A DNA stretch of 64,000 nucleotides from Vigna angularis (lineage: Eukaryota > Streptophyta > Magnoliopsida > Fabales > Fabaceae): contig NC_068974.1 of assembly GCF_016808095.1 (NCBI RefSeq), forward strand, positions 19,948,825 to 20,012,824, written 5' to 3'. Positions 13,701 through 23,059 of this stretch are shown one piece after another (positions within the stretch are counted from its first letter, which is position 1; every line of letters begins with the position of its first letter). The notes beneath the pieces were generated by a model. The model worked only from the letters and a program-made list of their open reading frames with translations, searched no databases and was not told the origin of the DNA. A program made the translations under genes and the position numbers.

Positions 13701-16700
13701 ATTTGGAGAAATCTAACAGATTATATACATTGTTTAACCGATTATTTCTTCCAGAAATGAAATGTTCAATATGTTTTAGGCATGATTCGTTTACAAACAA
13801 TGAATTCATATATCAAGCACAAACACAATAAAGATGAAACAATTGTTATGCTATTTGTTGTGCAAGAAACTATAAAACTATTCTTTTGTTCATCATAAAA
13901 AACATAGATATTAAGGGTTGAATAGCTCCCCCTATCACCATCATCTATATAATTGTTTAAAATGCCTACAGGAAACACTTCACACCCATAGTTGTAGTGA
14001 TGAATCCGTGGAAGATGCTGAAGCTTTGGAAAATGGAAACAGTGGAGCTGGCAAAGACATGACAAGTCAAAAGAATGAAAACCTCCTCTTGAATTGGCCC
14101 TTGATGTCATCTATCATAATTTACTGTGTTTTCTCACTTCATGATATTGCTTATCAAGAGGTATCACTCATTGATCTTGATGATGTTACAAATGGTCTAT
14201 GCATTTCCTTTGATATATGTTATTTAGATTTTCCTGATTTTTATTCTTTTTCTGCTTAAGTGAACTACATTCATTCATCTTGCTTTCATTAGGTTTTCTC
14301 ATTATGGAGTGTCAGCCCTCGAAAGCTGGGGGGGTTGAACTTCTCAACAAATGATGTTGGCAATGTTCTTTCAATAACAGGTGAATCTTTGGAACTAACA
14401 ATTTTCGCAATGTTGCTTATTTCAATAAGATGTTTCCTTCCTAATTTTTTATCTGCAAATATTGCACATAGATTTTATGCATTTATGTGAATTTTACGGA
14501 TTTGGATTGCCAAACTTTGGTCAACTAATGTATAGAAAAAAATTTCTTATTTATTCATTACTTGCCAAAATTTTCTAGTGCAACACCAAGATGCTATAAC
14601 TTTGACTGCAAGATTATTATATCTTTGTCTTTACGAAAGAGGAAGCATGAAAGATAGGCTATTTTGTATCATAAAATGTTTGAAACAGTATTGACATTGT
14701 AGGATACCACTTGAACCACATTAAAGTTATTCCTATAGTTCTAAAGTTTTACAAAATTGTCTGGATTTTGGGTTTGAGAGTGAGAAAAAAGCTATAGAAA
14801 AATTTTGCATTTAGTGTTGTGATGACAAATTTATGAACACCAAAAACGGTGCCACAAACTTGTTTAACAATCGGCAAGTGTGACCGAATCGTATCAAGTA
14901 ATAAAACTAGGTAAGACCAAGTATCGTTTTCCCAAAGGACTCACAGCCTAGTTAGTTATCTAATTTGTTGATTATTTAAGACTTGTGAACGATTGATTGT
15001 AGGTTTTTAATGCAAAAGACAATAATTAAACATGTATGCATGAGGTTGATCAATGGCAAAAAGAGTAAAACAAACACGTAATGAATTATATGGATGAGTA
15101 TGTTGTTGGGGTTATCAATTTCATCTTGTCCACTCTCATATATTTAAGGAATTCATCAATCTTTTCATCTATGTTAATGCCACTCTCTAAATTACCTTGT
15201 CAAGAAGGCCTATCCTTAATTATGAGTTCATACAATTCCTAGCATTCCTAGTAATTAATTCTGAAGTGCAGAAGCTTAAAGGCAACCAATATGCTATTGG
15301 GAGAAATTCCCCGGATCTAGATCTCCCCGTACGTTCCCATATCATAGCAATGAATGAGTTAAACAAAGCAAGCATTAAGCAAAGAGGAAAAACCCTAACT
15401 AATGATGAAAGAAAGCATGTATCTTAAAGTAAGATGTTAAAACATTAATTCCATATATGAGAGTTTCACAAAACTACATTGATTCCCCAACAACAATACA
15501 AGGTTTAGTTCACCATATTCATGGTGAAACTAGATGAACAATAATGAAAGAATGGAAGATAGAACCCTAGAAAGATGAAAAGGTAGCCTGAGCATCCAAG
15601 ATCTTCCTTCAAGGGGTGGAAAAGAGAGTGTTTGCTTCGTCTCAGCCAAAGATACAAACCCTAGGAACACCTAAAACTTATATATTGTTCATAATAATAC
15701 AGAAAATTAGGCCCAAGCCCAAAATAGTGCCGCTCAGCGGTAAGTGCGTGAGTTGTTTTCCTCCCCTTAGCGGCCTTTTCACCCCTCAGCGGAGCCAACG
15801 TGGGTTCTTGAGTGCCGCTCAACGGTAAATTGCCGCTGAGCGGTAGTTGCGGCTTCTCCTTTTGCACTTTTTGATGTCTTTTCTGATTCCATCTCTATCT
15901 TTCTTCACTTCTTTCACCACATTCACCTTAAAACCTGCATAAAACACTGAAATCAAGCATAAACCTGTTCAACTCTCTTATTTCCAAAAATATGAACAAA
16001 AGCATGATTTCAAGCTAGTTTCTAAGTGTTAAAGGTTGCTTTTAGTATCAATTTTAAGCATGAAAATAACAGTTTTTCAATTGTTATCATGTTGATCTTC
16101 ATTTTCCTATTGTACAATTGATACTTTATAATTACTAACTCACTTCTCCAATGTTTAGGTGTTGCAATGATCATTTACCAAATTTTGGTCTATCCATTTG
16201 TGGAAAGAGCTTGTGGACCTGTTGGAATTGGCCGCATTACAGGGGTTAGTTTTCATCAAATTGTAGCTATTATACCGTTGTTTTTAACATTTCAAATTTT
16301 GTTATTTGAAAAATGTCCTATTACTTTGGTCCCATATGCAGATGTTATCAATACCTCTTTTGCAAAGCTACCCTTTCATAGCATTGTTGTCAGGTGTTGC
16401 ACTAACCATAGTCATAGTTACTGCTTCAATTCTAAAGAATATTATGTCTGTAAGTGAACCTCTCTGTTCATTTAACTGTTTAATAGTGATTTAAGTGTTT
16501 AAATTGATTCAAAAAAGTTTTTACATGTTACAAATTTGACTGATTGAACTCTTTTTTGTTGAATTTAGACCACCATTAGAACTGGTTTGTTCCTCCTACA
16601 AAACCGAGCAGTGGTAATTTTTTGGATTATTGCAACTTTTATTTAATACAATGGTTGAGACTATTTGTTGATGGATTGTGACATATATGACATTTTCATT

Positions 16701-17724
16701 TGGAAAACAGGAGCAACACCAAAGAGGTGCAGCTAATGGCATTTCCATGACAGGCATGTCCCTGTTCAAAGCTATTGGTCCTGCTACAGGTGGTGCAGTG
16801 TGAGTGTTCTTGTTTCAGCTTTTACTAGATTTACCTGTCAGTTCAAAAAATTTCAAATATACTGGCATGTCAATTTGTAGGGTTTTCATTTCATCCATTC
16901 TAAATTCCTTTATGATATGGTTTTTTTATAGTGAACTAGATTGAAAGATAAAGGTATCATGTTACCTGTCAATGTATCCCTTGACCCTTGTTGGCATAGA
17001 AAGATATTTAATAGAAATTACGGCTCTCCACTTTGATCCATTAGCAATTGGCTTGACAGAGTTTTCATCAGTAGTTCTTAACCACATACTTTCTTACCAA
17101 AGTATCATACATTAAGAATTATATCTAATTTTCTGATATGATGATGGTGAATGCAGATTAACTTGGTCACAAAAGCGGATGGATGCTTCATTCCTCTCAG
17201 GTATGATGCTCAACTAATTTATTTTTGTGCACATGAGATGTTGCATTTATTTCTACTATCTAAACAAAGAAAGAGTAAATGCAGAAGGAGATATGTTTGA
17301 GTAGACAACATGTGTGCAGTGGTATCATAAAATATTGTCTAGCTAATAGGGCGGTTCAAGGCTCAAACAGGTAAAGTCCTTCCTTTAGGCCTCCAAGAAA
17401 AGAATACCTCAAAAAAATATTTTTAAGAACTAATTGTTTTAGGTCTCAAAAACCCTTGAGTTTGCTTTAGGCTTCATTCTTAAGCTTGTTTTAGGCCTTC
17501 CAAACCCTTTAGCCGTTCCCGCTAGCTAGACCATGATGTCAATGCAGCTGTTAAGGGCATTGTTTCTTTTGCTAGGAGCTTACTTACTGATGTGCATTTA
17601 TTTGACTGCAGGCACCAATATAGTGTTCTTTGTCCTGAACATAATTGAAGCAATTGGAATAATAATGATGTTCAAACCATTTCTTGCTGAGAAGAAGAAA
17701 ACACAGTCAGATCAGTTACAGTGA
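1789..17724 (+). CDS. ZIFL: ZINC INDUCED FACILITATOR-LIKE MFS transporter (17 exons)
   Basis: Exons join in frame with GT-AG borders: 1789-1945, 2582-2622, 2920-2980, 3075-3177, 3262-3364, 3473-3526, 3609-3671, 4005-4054, 4164-4239, 13972-14160, 14293-14380, 16159-16244, 16342-16449, 16569-16613, 16711-16799, 17157-17200 and 17612-17724. This gives 1,470 coding bases, 489 residues plus a stop, the usual family length. Visible marks are the N-terminal CPGC (Cys20-Cys23), the MFS motif A '[11 protein letters not shown]' (102-112), '[18 protein letters not shown]', a polar central loop after 'ETLHTH' (237-280), 'LLQNRAV' and '[11 protein letters not shown]'. Arabidopsis relatives are membrane antiporters (tonoplast or plasma membrane) linked to Zn/nicotianamine, potassium or auxin transport; the exact substrate and paralogue here are unknown. 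No frameshift or stop is seen, so the gene looks functional despite transposon-filled introns 9 and 11. The start is the first ATG before the conserved N-terminus. Confidence 0.93.
4240..5222. other. Intron 9, left part: older LTR-like repeat
   Basis: Non-coding intron sequence. From about 4,500 it looks like an old LTR fragment rather than unique intron. It carries repeated TAATCGATTA-type words (near 4,970, 5,090, 5,190 and 5,215). Similar words resume at 13,715-13,745 beyond the copia element, so the copia element probably inserted into this repeat. No open frame of note. Confidence 0.4.
5223..5411 (-). repeat. Copia 3' LTR
   Basis: 189-bp long terminal repeat, over 90% alike by eye to 13,462-13,659. 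In element orientation it starts TGTTGTAATTTGAG and ends TTTTCAACT. The terminal inverted repeat is TGTTG/CAACT, one base off the canonical TG...CA. Confidence 0.85.
5412..5425 (-). other. Copia polypurine tract
   Basis: Element-sense AACTTGAGGGGGAG directly precedes the 3' LTR. This is the expected plus-strand primer position and fixes the element's orientation. Confidence 0.75.
5426..6398 (-). pseudogene. Copia pol: RT C-terminal part and RNase H
   Basis: Minus-strand coding remnant. The RT active site is visible as [11 protein letters not shown] (near 6,300-6,336), followed by the '[11 protein letters not shown]' block, then RNase H with '[18 protein letters not shown]', '[11 protein letters not shown]' and '[15 protein letters not shown]'. 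A break near 6,085 and a frameshift after 'YDRTKN' split it into two frames, so no intact protein remains. It continues the RT piece at 7,814-8,112; the two halves join cleanly if the solo LTR at 6,404-7,813 and one copy of its 5-bp target duplication are removed. Confidence 0.85.
6404..7813 (+). mobile_element. Athila-like solo LTR in copia RT (LTR copy 1)
   Basis: 1,410-bp solo LTR starting TGATAACGG and ending GTGTTAACA, flanked by perfect 5-bp duplications tctgt (6,399-6,403 and 7,814-7,818). It has an array of GCTCAGCG/GCTGAGCG motifs (6,650-6,890) and a TATA box (TATAAAA, 6,929-6,935). The last ~57 bases are duplicated in tandem. Plus orientation, the same as the host gene. Confidence 0.88.
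7814..8112 (-). pseudogene. Copia RT fragment (duplicated copy)
   Basis: Minus-strand RT segment with '[19 protein letters not shown]', '[14 protein letters not shown]', 'EEVYMEIPQ' and '[16 protein letters not shown]'. The part at 7,942-8,106 duplicates 9,626-9,790 with roughly 6% mismatch by eye. The rest is the proper continuation of RT towards 6,398. It ends at a microhomology junction with LTR sequence near 8,106-8,113. Confidence 0.8.
8105..8325 (+). repeat. Internal fragment of Athila-like LTR (copy 2)
   Basis: Plus-oriented piece matching the 6,960-7,140 part of LTR copy 1, from the 'tttttggacagaaagagg' region to 'ttgattcttga', without either LTR end. It lies head-on against the minus LTR copy 3, with a primer-binding site between them. 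Together they form a fold-back. Confidence 0.75.
8329..8346 (-). other. Primer binding site (tRNA-Asp type)
   Basis: Element-sense TGGCGTCGTTGCCAGGGA lies 6 bases downstream of the LTR end TGTTAACA. The form TGGCGCCGTTGCCGGGGA is the usual Athila/Tat primer site, complementary to the 3' end of tRNA-Asp. Here it has two mismatches. Confidence 0.65.
8353..9625 (-). mobile_element. Athila-like LTR (copy 3), 5' LTR with primer site
   Basis: 1,273-bp LTR in minus orientation; on the + strand it starts TGTTAACAC and ends GTTATCA. It has the same internal order as the other copies: sequence before 'accgaatc', tRNA-like leader region, TATA area, then the GCTCAGCG motif array near 9,240-9,330. The element's body and other LTR are missing. 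Instead it is joined through its primer site to an inverted LTR fragment. Confidence 0.85.
9626..10692 (-). pseudogene. Copia pol: integrase C-terminal part to RT N-terminal part
   Basis: Minus-strand segment. The integrase tail is recognisable ('[19 protein letters not shown]', '[15 protein letters not shown]'), then a linker, then RT with '[19 protein letters not shown]', '[19 protein letters not shown]' and '[19 protein letters not shown]'. A frameshift near 10,490 splits the integrase tail. The segment stops at 9,626, where the minus LTR begins. Confidence 0.82.
10693..10906 (+). mobile_element. Solo copia LTR nested in copia integrase
   Basis: 214-bp LTR of the same family as the copia element's own LTRs, but in the opposite orientation, flanked by perfect ctgtt duplications (10,688-10,692 and 10,907-10,911). 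It carries a 16-bp internal tandem duplication (tagaatcttcctaatt) absent from the parent LTRs. The family therefore re-inserted into itself and then recombined to a solo LTR. Confidence 0.85.
10907..12040 (-). pseudogene. Copia protease and integrase
   Basis: Minus-strand frames. The protease has the catalytic '[13 protein letters not shown]' (family DSGATDHM). The GAG-pre-integrase zinc finger has 'HHQRLGHPS' and '[11 protein letters not shown]'. The integrase core has 'IHSDVWGP', 'IDDCTYVTW', 'SDNGTEYVN' and '[12 protein letters not shown]', so the acidic residues are largely kept. Frames change between about 11,540 and 11,543 and near 11,085, and the solo LTR interrupts it after 'TYLINR'. 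Confidence 0.85.
12068..12977 (-). pseudogene. Copia gag
   Basis: Starts at '[16 protein letters not shown]'. It shows the copia gag block '[20 protein letters not shown]' and '[17 protein letters not shown]', later '[15 protein letters not shown]', and a zinc-knuckle-like '[14 protein letters not shown]' near the end. At least two frameshifts and stops separate these blocks, so it is not translated as one protein. Nucleocapsid function is family knowledge. Confidence 0.82.
12978..13461 (-). other. Copia 5' leader, GC-rich, with tandem duplication
   Basis: Untranslated leader between the 5' LTR and gag. It contains two imperfect tandem copies of about 123 bp (about 13,005-13,130 and 13,131-13,255), each with the 'aaactca...tactcaaata' and 'gtcaccaaccct' type blocks and a GC-rich tail. 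No canonical tRNA-Met primer site directly follows the LTR; the sequence there is TGGTGATCTTGGGG. Open frames here on both strands are by-products of GC-rich repeats. Confidence 0.55.
13462..13659 (-). repeat. Copia 5' LTR
   Basis: 198-bp LTR pairing with 5,223-5,411. It has an extra 9-base 'aaactagga' duplication. Its flank attac compares with attat on the left side. Confidence 0.85.
13660..13971. other. Intron 9, right part
   Basis: Non-coding. The first ~255 bases continue the older repeat seen before the copia element (cgattat words, and a CTCCCCCT tract at 13,926-13,933). The last bases form the acceptor for exon 10 (cctacag at 13,965-13,971). No gene seen. Confidence 0.4.
14820..16089 (-). 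mobile_element. Athila-like solo LTR in ZIFL intron 11 (LTR copy 4)
   Basis: 1,270-bp solo LTR, + strand TGATGACAAATTT...GTTATCA, flanked by perfect tgttg duplications (14,815-14,819 and 16,090-16,094). It ends with a 41-bp extension (14,820-14,860) holding a primer-site-like GGCACCGTTTTTGG (element sense) that lies outside the LTR in copy 3. The GCTCAGCG array is at 15,725-15,850. It sits wholly inside intron 11 (14,381-16,158) and leaves both splice sites intact. Confidence 0.88.
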
Positions 17725-18177
17725 AATCAATAATTTTTACTCAAGTCATATAGCATCTCCCTGGAACTGCTATCTATTGTAGAGATGATAACCAGATGCA
17801 TGAACTTTCTCATATTGAAGTTAAATTAATGGAACCAGTTCAATTTGTAACTTGCCTTAAGTGTATAGGGAAAGGCCAATTAAGCCTTACAACCCTTTTT
17901 TTTTCAATTGTTTCAATCTAGTATGTAATATACTTTCTTACTAGTATTGTTTTGTAATCATACTATAATATACTACTTCTCATATCATTTATAAGGAAAA
18001 AATAAATTCAAATGGTTTAAGAAAATCATGCATTAAATTATCTAATCTCTTCATATCTATTTCTTCTAGAATTTTAGTTTTTAATATCAATGATATAATT
18101 AAAAAAGTCGAACATTAATCTCTTCATATCTAATCTCTTCATATCTAATCTCTTCATATCTATTTCTTCTAGAGCTT
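17725..18177. other. ZIFL 3' UTR and downstream spacer
   Basis: Starts with the 3' UTR of ZIFL; the poly(A) site is not certain. At 18,045-18,177 a short direct repeat appears: the block 'tctcttcatatctatttctt' occurs twice, and a 16-bp unit 'taatctcttcatatc' is repeated about three times (18,115-18,165) just before the CACTA-like DNA. No gene seen. Confidence 0.5.
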
Positions 18178-18505
18178 TAGACGTCTATTCTTTTGGCCTT
18201 TCGATGTCCGACCTGTACCCGACGTCTTTGTGGGTGACGTTACTCAAACATCGGGGGTATACCTCGGACGTCTGTATAGACGTCAGATGTGGTCAGACCC
18301 GACGTCTATCTAGACGTTCGAGGTATACCCCCGACGTCTATGTAGACGTCCAAGGGATATAACCGACGTTTGTGTAGACATTGGATGTTACCACCCCCCG
18401 ACATCCATAGGCCTGAAACGGTTTGTTTAGGGTTTAGGGGTTGGACGTCGGTTTGGGCACTGCCAAACGTCTATAGATGTCCGTTAGTGCACTAACCGAC
18501 GTCTA
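18178..18505. repeat. CACTA left subterminal repeats
   Basis: A cluster of GACGTC palindromes and the phrase 'gacgtctat.tagacgtc' in both orientations, mixed with 'gaggtatacccccgacgt' units. These match in style the array at the right end and fit transposase-binding subterminal repeats. Confidence 0.7.
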
Positions 18506-18721
18506 TTGGGTGTTTTTTTTTTTTTAAATTAATTTATTTTTGCAATAAAACCACACCTAAAAAGCAGAAAATTGTCATAGAACAATATAGTATAATATAT
18601 ATATGCGTTTCATATAAAGAAAGTTCTACTTAATGTAAAAAATAATCCAATACCAAAACTATCAAGATATAAACTTAAACTAAACCTAAGCAATGTTCAA
18701 CAACAAATAAAAGTGTTCCTA

Positions 18722-20757
18722 GCTCCATCTTTCCAGAAGATAAGTTGTCCACTCCTACCTTATCTGCCTAATTATGTCCTCTAGTATAGGAGATGTACTC
18801 TTGAAGCACTGCAAAATTGAAGAAAGATTCATTATGGTTTCATATATGTTTAAAGATGAATTTGATTTGTAATGTATTCAAGGTATGCATCATTACCTCA
18901 TTCCAGTCATCTGTAATGACAGCTGGAATGATGGTTTTAATCCAACACATGACATAGAAGCTACATTCCCATGAATCTAGCCGCTGGTTACACTAAAATG
19001 ACAAACTAAATAGTCAAGAATTTAGATCATTTAATAACATAGAAAATGAATTAGAACTATAAATGACTTACAACCTTTGGATACAAAATTTGAACTAGTT
19101 GACTTCGAGATTTTCCAATAACTCTGTATAGATTGGAAACACAAAGTAAAATTAATATAACTATATTTATCATAAAATTTTAAGGTGAACATCAAATTCA
19201 AATTCATTTTTGGAGAAACACTTACCCTTGAAACATGGTTCTCAAGTCATTTTTCATCTTCTTGTGCAACGAACAAAACCATATAATTTACATTGTTTGG
19301 GAATGATGACCATCAGCTGCCAGTACGACCTATCACGAAGGACAAATAGTTATTTAACTAATTAAGGAAACATTAATAATGAACTTTTACATATAACAAC
19401 ACCTACCCATCAATGTATGACACAAGGTATACGTCTCTTTTTGACTCATCCATCCATGTTTGCAAATAATGTTGTCTGTTTTCAAGTGTGTTACCAGAAG
19501 GTTGAATGGTATGAGGTTCAACAAATCTGTACATGGAAGACCAACCTTGGTCTACAACGATTGTGTCCATGTACCTAAAACAACAAAGTTAAGTTGTTAG
19601 AAACTAGGAATCTAAATAAAAGTAATATGGAAGACAAAATTAACTATCTTAGATGCACCACAGTTGAATGATGGAAATATTCAACATCCTGTCTCCCCCA
19701 ATCACCTGCAATGCATCAGGCAATGTGATATATACTGGCACATGGGGGGAAGACCAAATACTCTAAAATCTCAGTATAGTTCTAATGATGCTCTCTTCAA
19801 CCTGGGTAATCTTGTCATTAGCTTTGATAGAGGATCATCCTCCGCTTCAGCCATGTCATCATCTTCATGTATGACTGTATCATGAATCGACTGCTTCTGA
19901 GGATGTGTGAACTGAAGATAAGAATTTCATCAAAGAGTTATCAACAAATATTTTTAAACTTAACATAGAAATATTAATAACAAAGACATTATACCTGTGG
20001 AGTAGCGATGTGTGACATGATCAATGCTCTAGGCCAGGCTATAAATGATCCTATGGCCTCCCTCACAAAATTAATTTCTAGAGTGGGTACAGGCACCTAA
20101 GCCTGGGGATCCCGAACCTCATCAATCATCACACGCACGTGGTGGGGTAATATGGGAACACCATGAATAGTTTGCCCTCCCTCAAGCACTCGTCTGACAG
20201 CCACAATGCGTGGGGGATCCCCATCAACCAATAGCTCATACTGACTGCTATACTGAGTAGGTTCTACAGCAGAGCATGATCCTCTAGTGTTGACACGAGG
20301 TGGTGTGGGAGTTTCAGCGGGCCCCATGTTGCCCTACGTCATGGAATGCAGCTTCTCTTCAAGCGCTCTTTGTATTTCTTTTTGTTCTTGTTCTCGTCAA
20401 TCATTTATAAGAGAATCATACAAATTAGCTCTTCCAAAATTATCTTCACCGACATCACGCATCATGTCCTCTAAATGATCACTCATCCATTCTTCCACAT
20501 AATTCGTTCCTTGTGACGTGGTAGGCTGGTCCACTATGCCAATTCCAAACGTTATAAGTCCTCATTATGCCAAACATGAATAGATGGTCACGCACATTGC
20601 CTAAGTCTTGCCGTATTTGATTAAGACAACGAACACAAGGACAAAAGTATGTCCCGTTCACAGACTTAGCATTTTGTTCAACGTATTGCAAGAACTCCGA
20701 AACACCCTTATCATATTCTTTACTGATGCGACGTTCATTCATCCAGCTTCGATCCAT
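18722..20757 (-). pseudogene. CACTA gene: transposase-associated / DUF8039-like / Ulp1-like chimera
   Basis: Minus strand from ATG at 20,755-20,757. The N-terminal ~92 codons read 'MDRSWMNERRISKEYDKGV', 'FCPCVRCLN' and 'VRDHLFMFGIMRTYNVWNWH', the transposase-associated domain of CACTA TNP2. After a frameshift comes a DUF8039-like block ('VDGDPPRIVAVRRVLEGG', 'HGVPILPHHVRV', 'AIGSFIAWPRALIM'). Exons at about 19,900-19,643, 19,575-19,409, 19,330-19,215, 19,010-18,898 and 18,810-18,725 resemble the C48/Ulp1-like protein of plant CACTAs ('DALQVIGGDRML', 'SYWQLMVII', 'CNQRLDSWECSFYVM', 'WIKTIIPAVITDDWNE'). The Cys of the Q...C active-site region is present, but the expected His of 'HWQL' is Tyr. 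In-frame stops and the lack of the transposase core show it is dead. Confidence 0.75.
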
Positions 20758-21712
20758 ACTATGTTCGTAAAATCATCAGTTTAGGTTTTTAACTCTCACA
20801 AGGTTAGGCCCTACCCATTCAAAAAAATTATTTTTCATAATTTGCTAAGACACGTGCAAAGAAGTCTACATCATAAATTTGATAAGATTTCGGCAGCATT
20901 TCGCATTGGTCTCCGAAATACACGAAATGAGAGTAGTCAAGGATGACCACAATCAAATATGCATCCGGAGAACAACAAATATTGAACCGAAATTTTATCA
21001 ATCTTATCCATAAACTCCAACGTACATGTTATTGCAAATTATGAAAAATAATTTTCTCAAATTGTCCAATCGGACAATTCAAAATTTAATGCAAACGATT
21101 AAAAGATTAATCGTTTGTGTTAAATTTCAAACGGGAACTAAGTTTCACTCAATGATTTGATACTTATAATCTAACATGCCAATTATAAAAACACAACTAT
21201 CACATGCATATTCAAAAGCCAATAACACATGCAGACCTTAAAGTAAAAAACATGCATAGACAAAAGCCAATAAAATGTAAACACAAAAGCCAATAACATG
21301 CATACAAAAAAATTACCAACAAAGAAGCTAACATTTTTAACAGATTCAAAAAGAAATCAAGGGAAATGGAGGAGTGCACGACCTAAAATGTAGGCTAAAA
21401 AGAGTAAAAAACGTCGCCCAAGAACATGCCAGAAACTGCACCAAAACGCACCGAAAACGATTTTTAATCGGTTCAAATAAAAGATATTTCATCAAAGAGT
21501 AATTTAATCGGAGTAAAAGTAAATTTAATAGGCCCAAAAGAGAGAAAACGCACTTGGAAATGCAATGCCGCAGAGAAAAAACGTGGGGAAGACGATGAAC
21601 AGTGAGCGTAACTCCTCGCGAGTTCGCGATTTTAGTATAAATGGCAGTAGACGTCGGGGCTCTAACTAATCTGACGTCTTTCTGATTTAAATATTCATAT
21701 TCGCGGGGCATT

Positions 21713-22368
21713 TAGACGTCCGTTAGAGGGGCCCCGACGTTTATAATATTATAGACATCAGGGCCCCCCCACAACAGACGCCTAAAGGGTAGAAAAAAAT
21801 AACTCCTCACCTACCCTGTCATCCCTTTAGACGTCCGTTGTGGGGGGGCCCCGACGTCTATAATATTATAAACGTCGAGGCCCCTCTAACGGACATTTAA
21901 GTGGCTGAAAAAATAAACTCTTAAAGTACCCTGTCAGCCCTTTAGACGTCCGTTGTGGGGTGCCCCGACGTCTATAATATTATAAACGTCTGGGCCCCTC
22001 TAACGGACATTTAAGTGGCTGAAAAAATAAACTCTTCAACTACCCTGTCAGCCTCATAGGCGTCCGTTGTGGGGGGGGGGGGACGTCTATAATATTATAG
22101 ACGTCGGGGCCCCCCTAACGGACGTTTAAGTGGCTGAAAAAATAAACTCTTCAACTACCCTGTCAGCCAAATAGGCGTCCGTTGTGGGGGCCCCGGACGT
22201 CTATAATATTATAGACGTCGGGGCCCCCCCTAACAGAAGTTTAAGTGGCTGAAAAAATAAACTCTTCAACTACCCTGTCAGCCTCATAAGCGTCCGTTGT
22301 GAGGGTCCTGAATGTCTACAATATTATAGATGTCGCCCCCCTCCCCCCCCCCCTCACAACGGATGTCT
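21713..22368. repeat. CACTA right subterminal array, ~115-bp units with perfect palindromes
   Basis: About 5.5 tandem units of ~115 bp start near 21,713, 21,829, 21,942, 22,060, 22,174 and 22,288. Each has 'gacgtccgttgtgggg', a central palindrome of the form GACGTCTATAATATTATAGACGTC flanked by C/G runs (written here as two arms meeting at AATATT), and a spacer 'aagtggctgaaaaaataaac'. Last units are worn. Confidence 0.85.
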
Positions 22369-22473
22369 AAAGTCCCACTTATTTACGAAAATGCCACTGG
22401 TAAATAATTTACGTTAGTGTTTTCGTGGACGGACGTCTATTGGGTGACGTTAAAGGCCAATTCTGCACTAGTG

Positions 22474-23059
22474 AATGTTAAGGTATTTAAAAAAAATAAA
22501 GAACCAAATATATAATTAACTCTTTATTTTAATTATCAATAAAATCTTATGAATTATAAATACCCAAGGAGTGTATGAATATGGTGGCTAGGGCCATATA
22601 GAACAATGAGGCTTTAGAATTAAATGTTTTCCTTATAAGTAAGCTCCCAAGACATTGTTAAATACACAACTTTTATTATTTTGTTAATTGAATCCCTTAT
22701 ATTTTTGTCATTTTTATAAAGTTACCTTTTCCATAAATGGGTTACATAGTAGAAATTATGTGTTTTGGTTGATTTTTACTTTCTACACCTCCACAATTTT
22801 TTTCACACCCGCTCAAACTTTTAAATGACTATTTTATCCTTTGAAAAAGTGACTCCCGAATTTTGTATGAAGTTTTTTGGAACAAGTTTTCCATTTTTTT
22901 CGGAACAACATTTCCGAAACAATTTCCAAAATAAAATTTCTCGAACTAAATTTTCAGAATGTTATTTCTGAAACAAAATTTTTGAAAACATATGAAATAT
23001 GTTTTGGAATAAAATTTTCAAAATGAGATTTTCATAAAAATTTCTAAAACTCAATATAT
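22474..23059. other. AT-rich spacer
   Basis: No gene seen. The part 22,850-23,050 consists of loosely repeated 'ttccgaaac' and 'aaaattttc' words, probably decayed repeat DNA next to the gypsy remnant. Confidence 0.35.

Larger units (their letters stand above)
18178..22473 (-). mobile_element. CACTA (En/Spm) DNA transposon, left end missing
   Basis: The right terminus, read inward, is CACTAGTGCAGAATTGG, a typical CACTA inverted end (22,457-22,473). Both sides have GACGTC-rich subterminal repeats (18,178-18,505 and 21,640-22,450). The middle carries a decayed minus-strand gene with transposase-associated and Ulp1-like domains. No CACTA end is visible near 18,178, so the left terminus has been lost and the copy cannot be a complete unit. 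The TNP2 transposase core is absent. Confidence 0.82.

Noticed and set aside
16167..16494. 96-codon and 62-codon frames in ZIFL
   Set aside because: They are read-through of exons 12 and 13 into introns; the spliced frame matches the family and these do not.
17533..17724. Separate small gene at the ZIFL 3' end
   Set aside because: Upstream part is intron 16; from 17,612 it is the last exon of ZIFL, in frame with exon 16.
21713..22368. Repeat array that superficially looks CRISPR-like
   Set aside because: Plant nuclear context, adjacent units with no unique spacers, and position next to a CACTA terminus. It is a subterminal repeat array.
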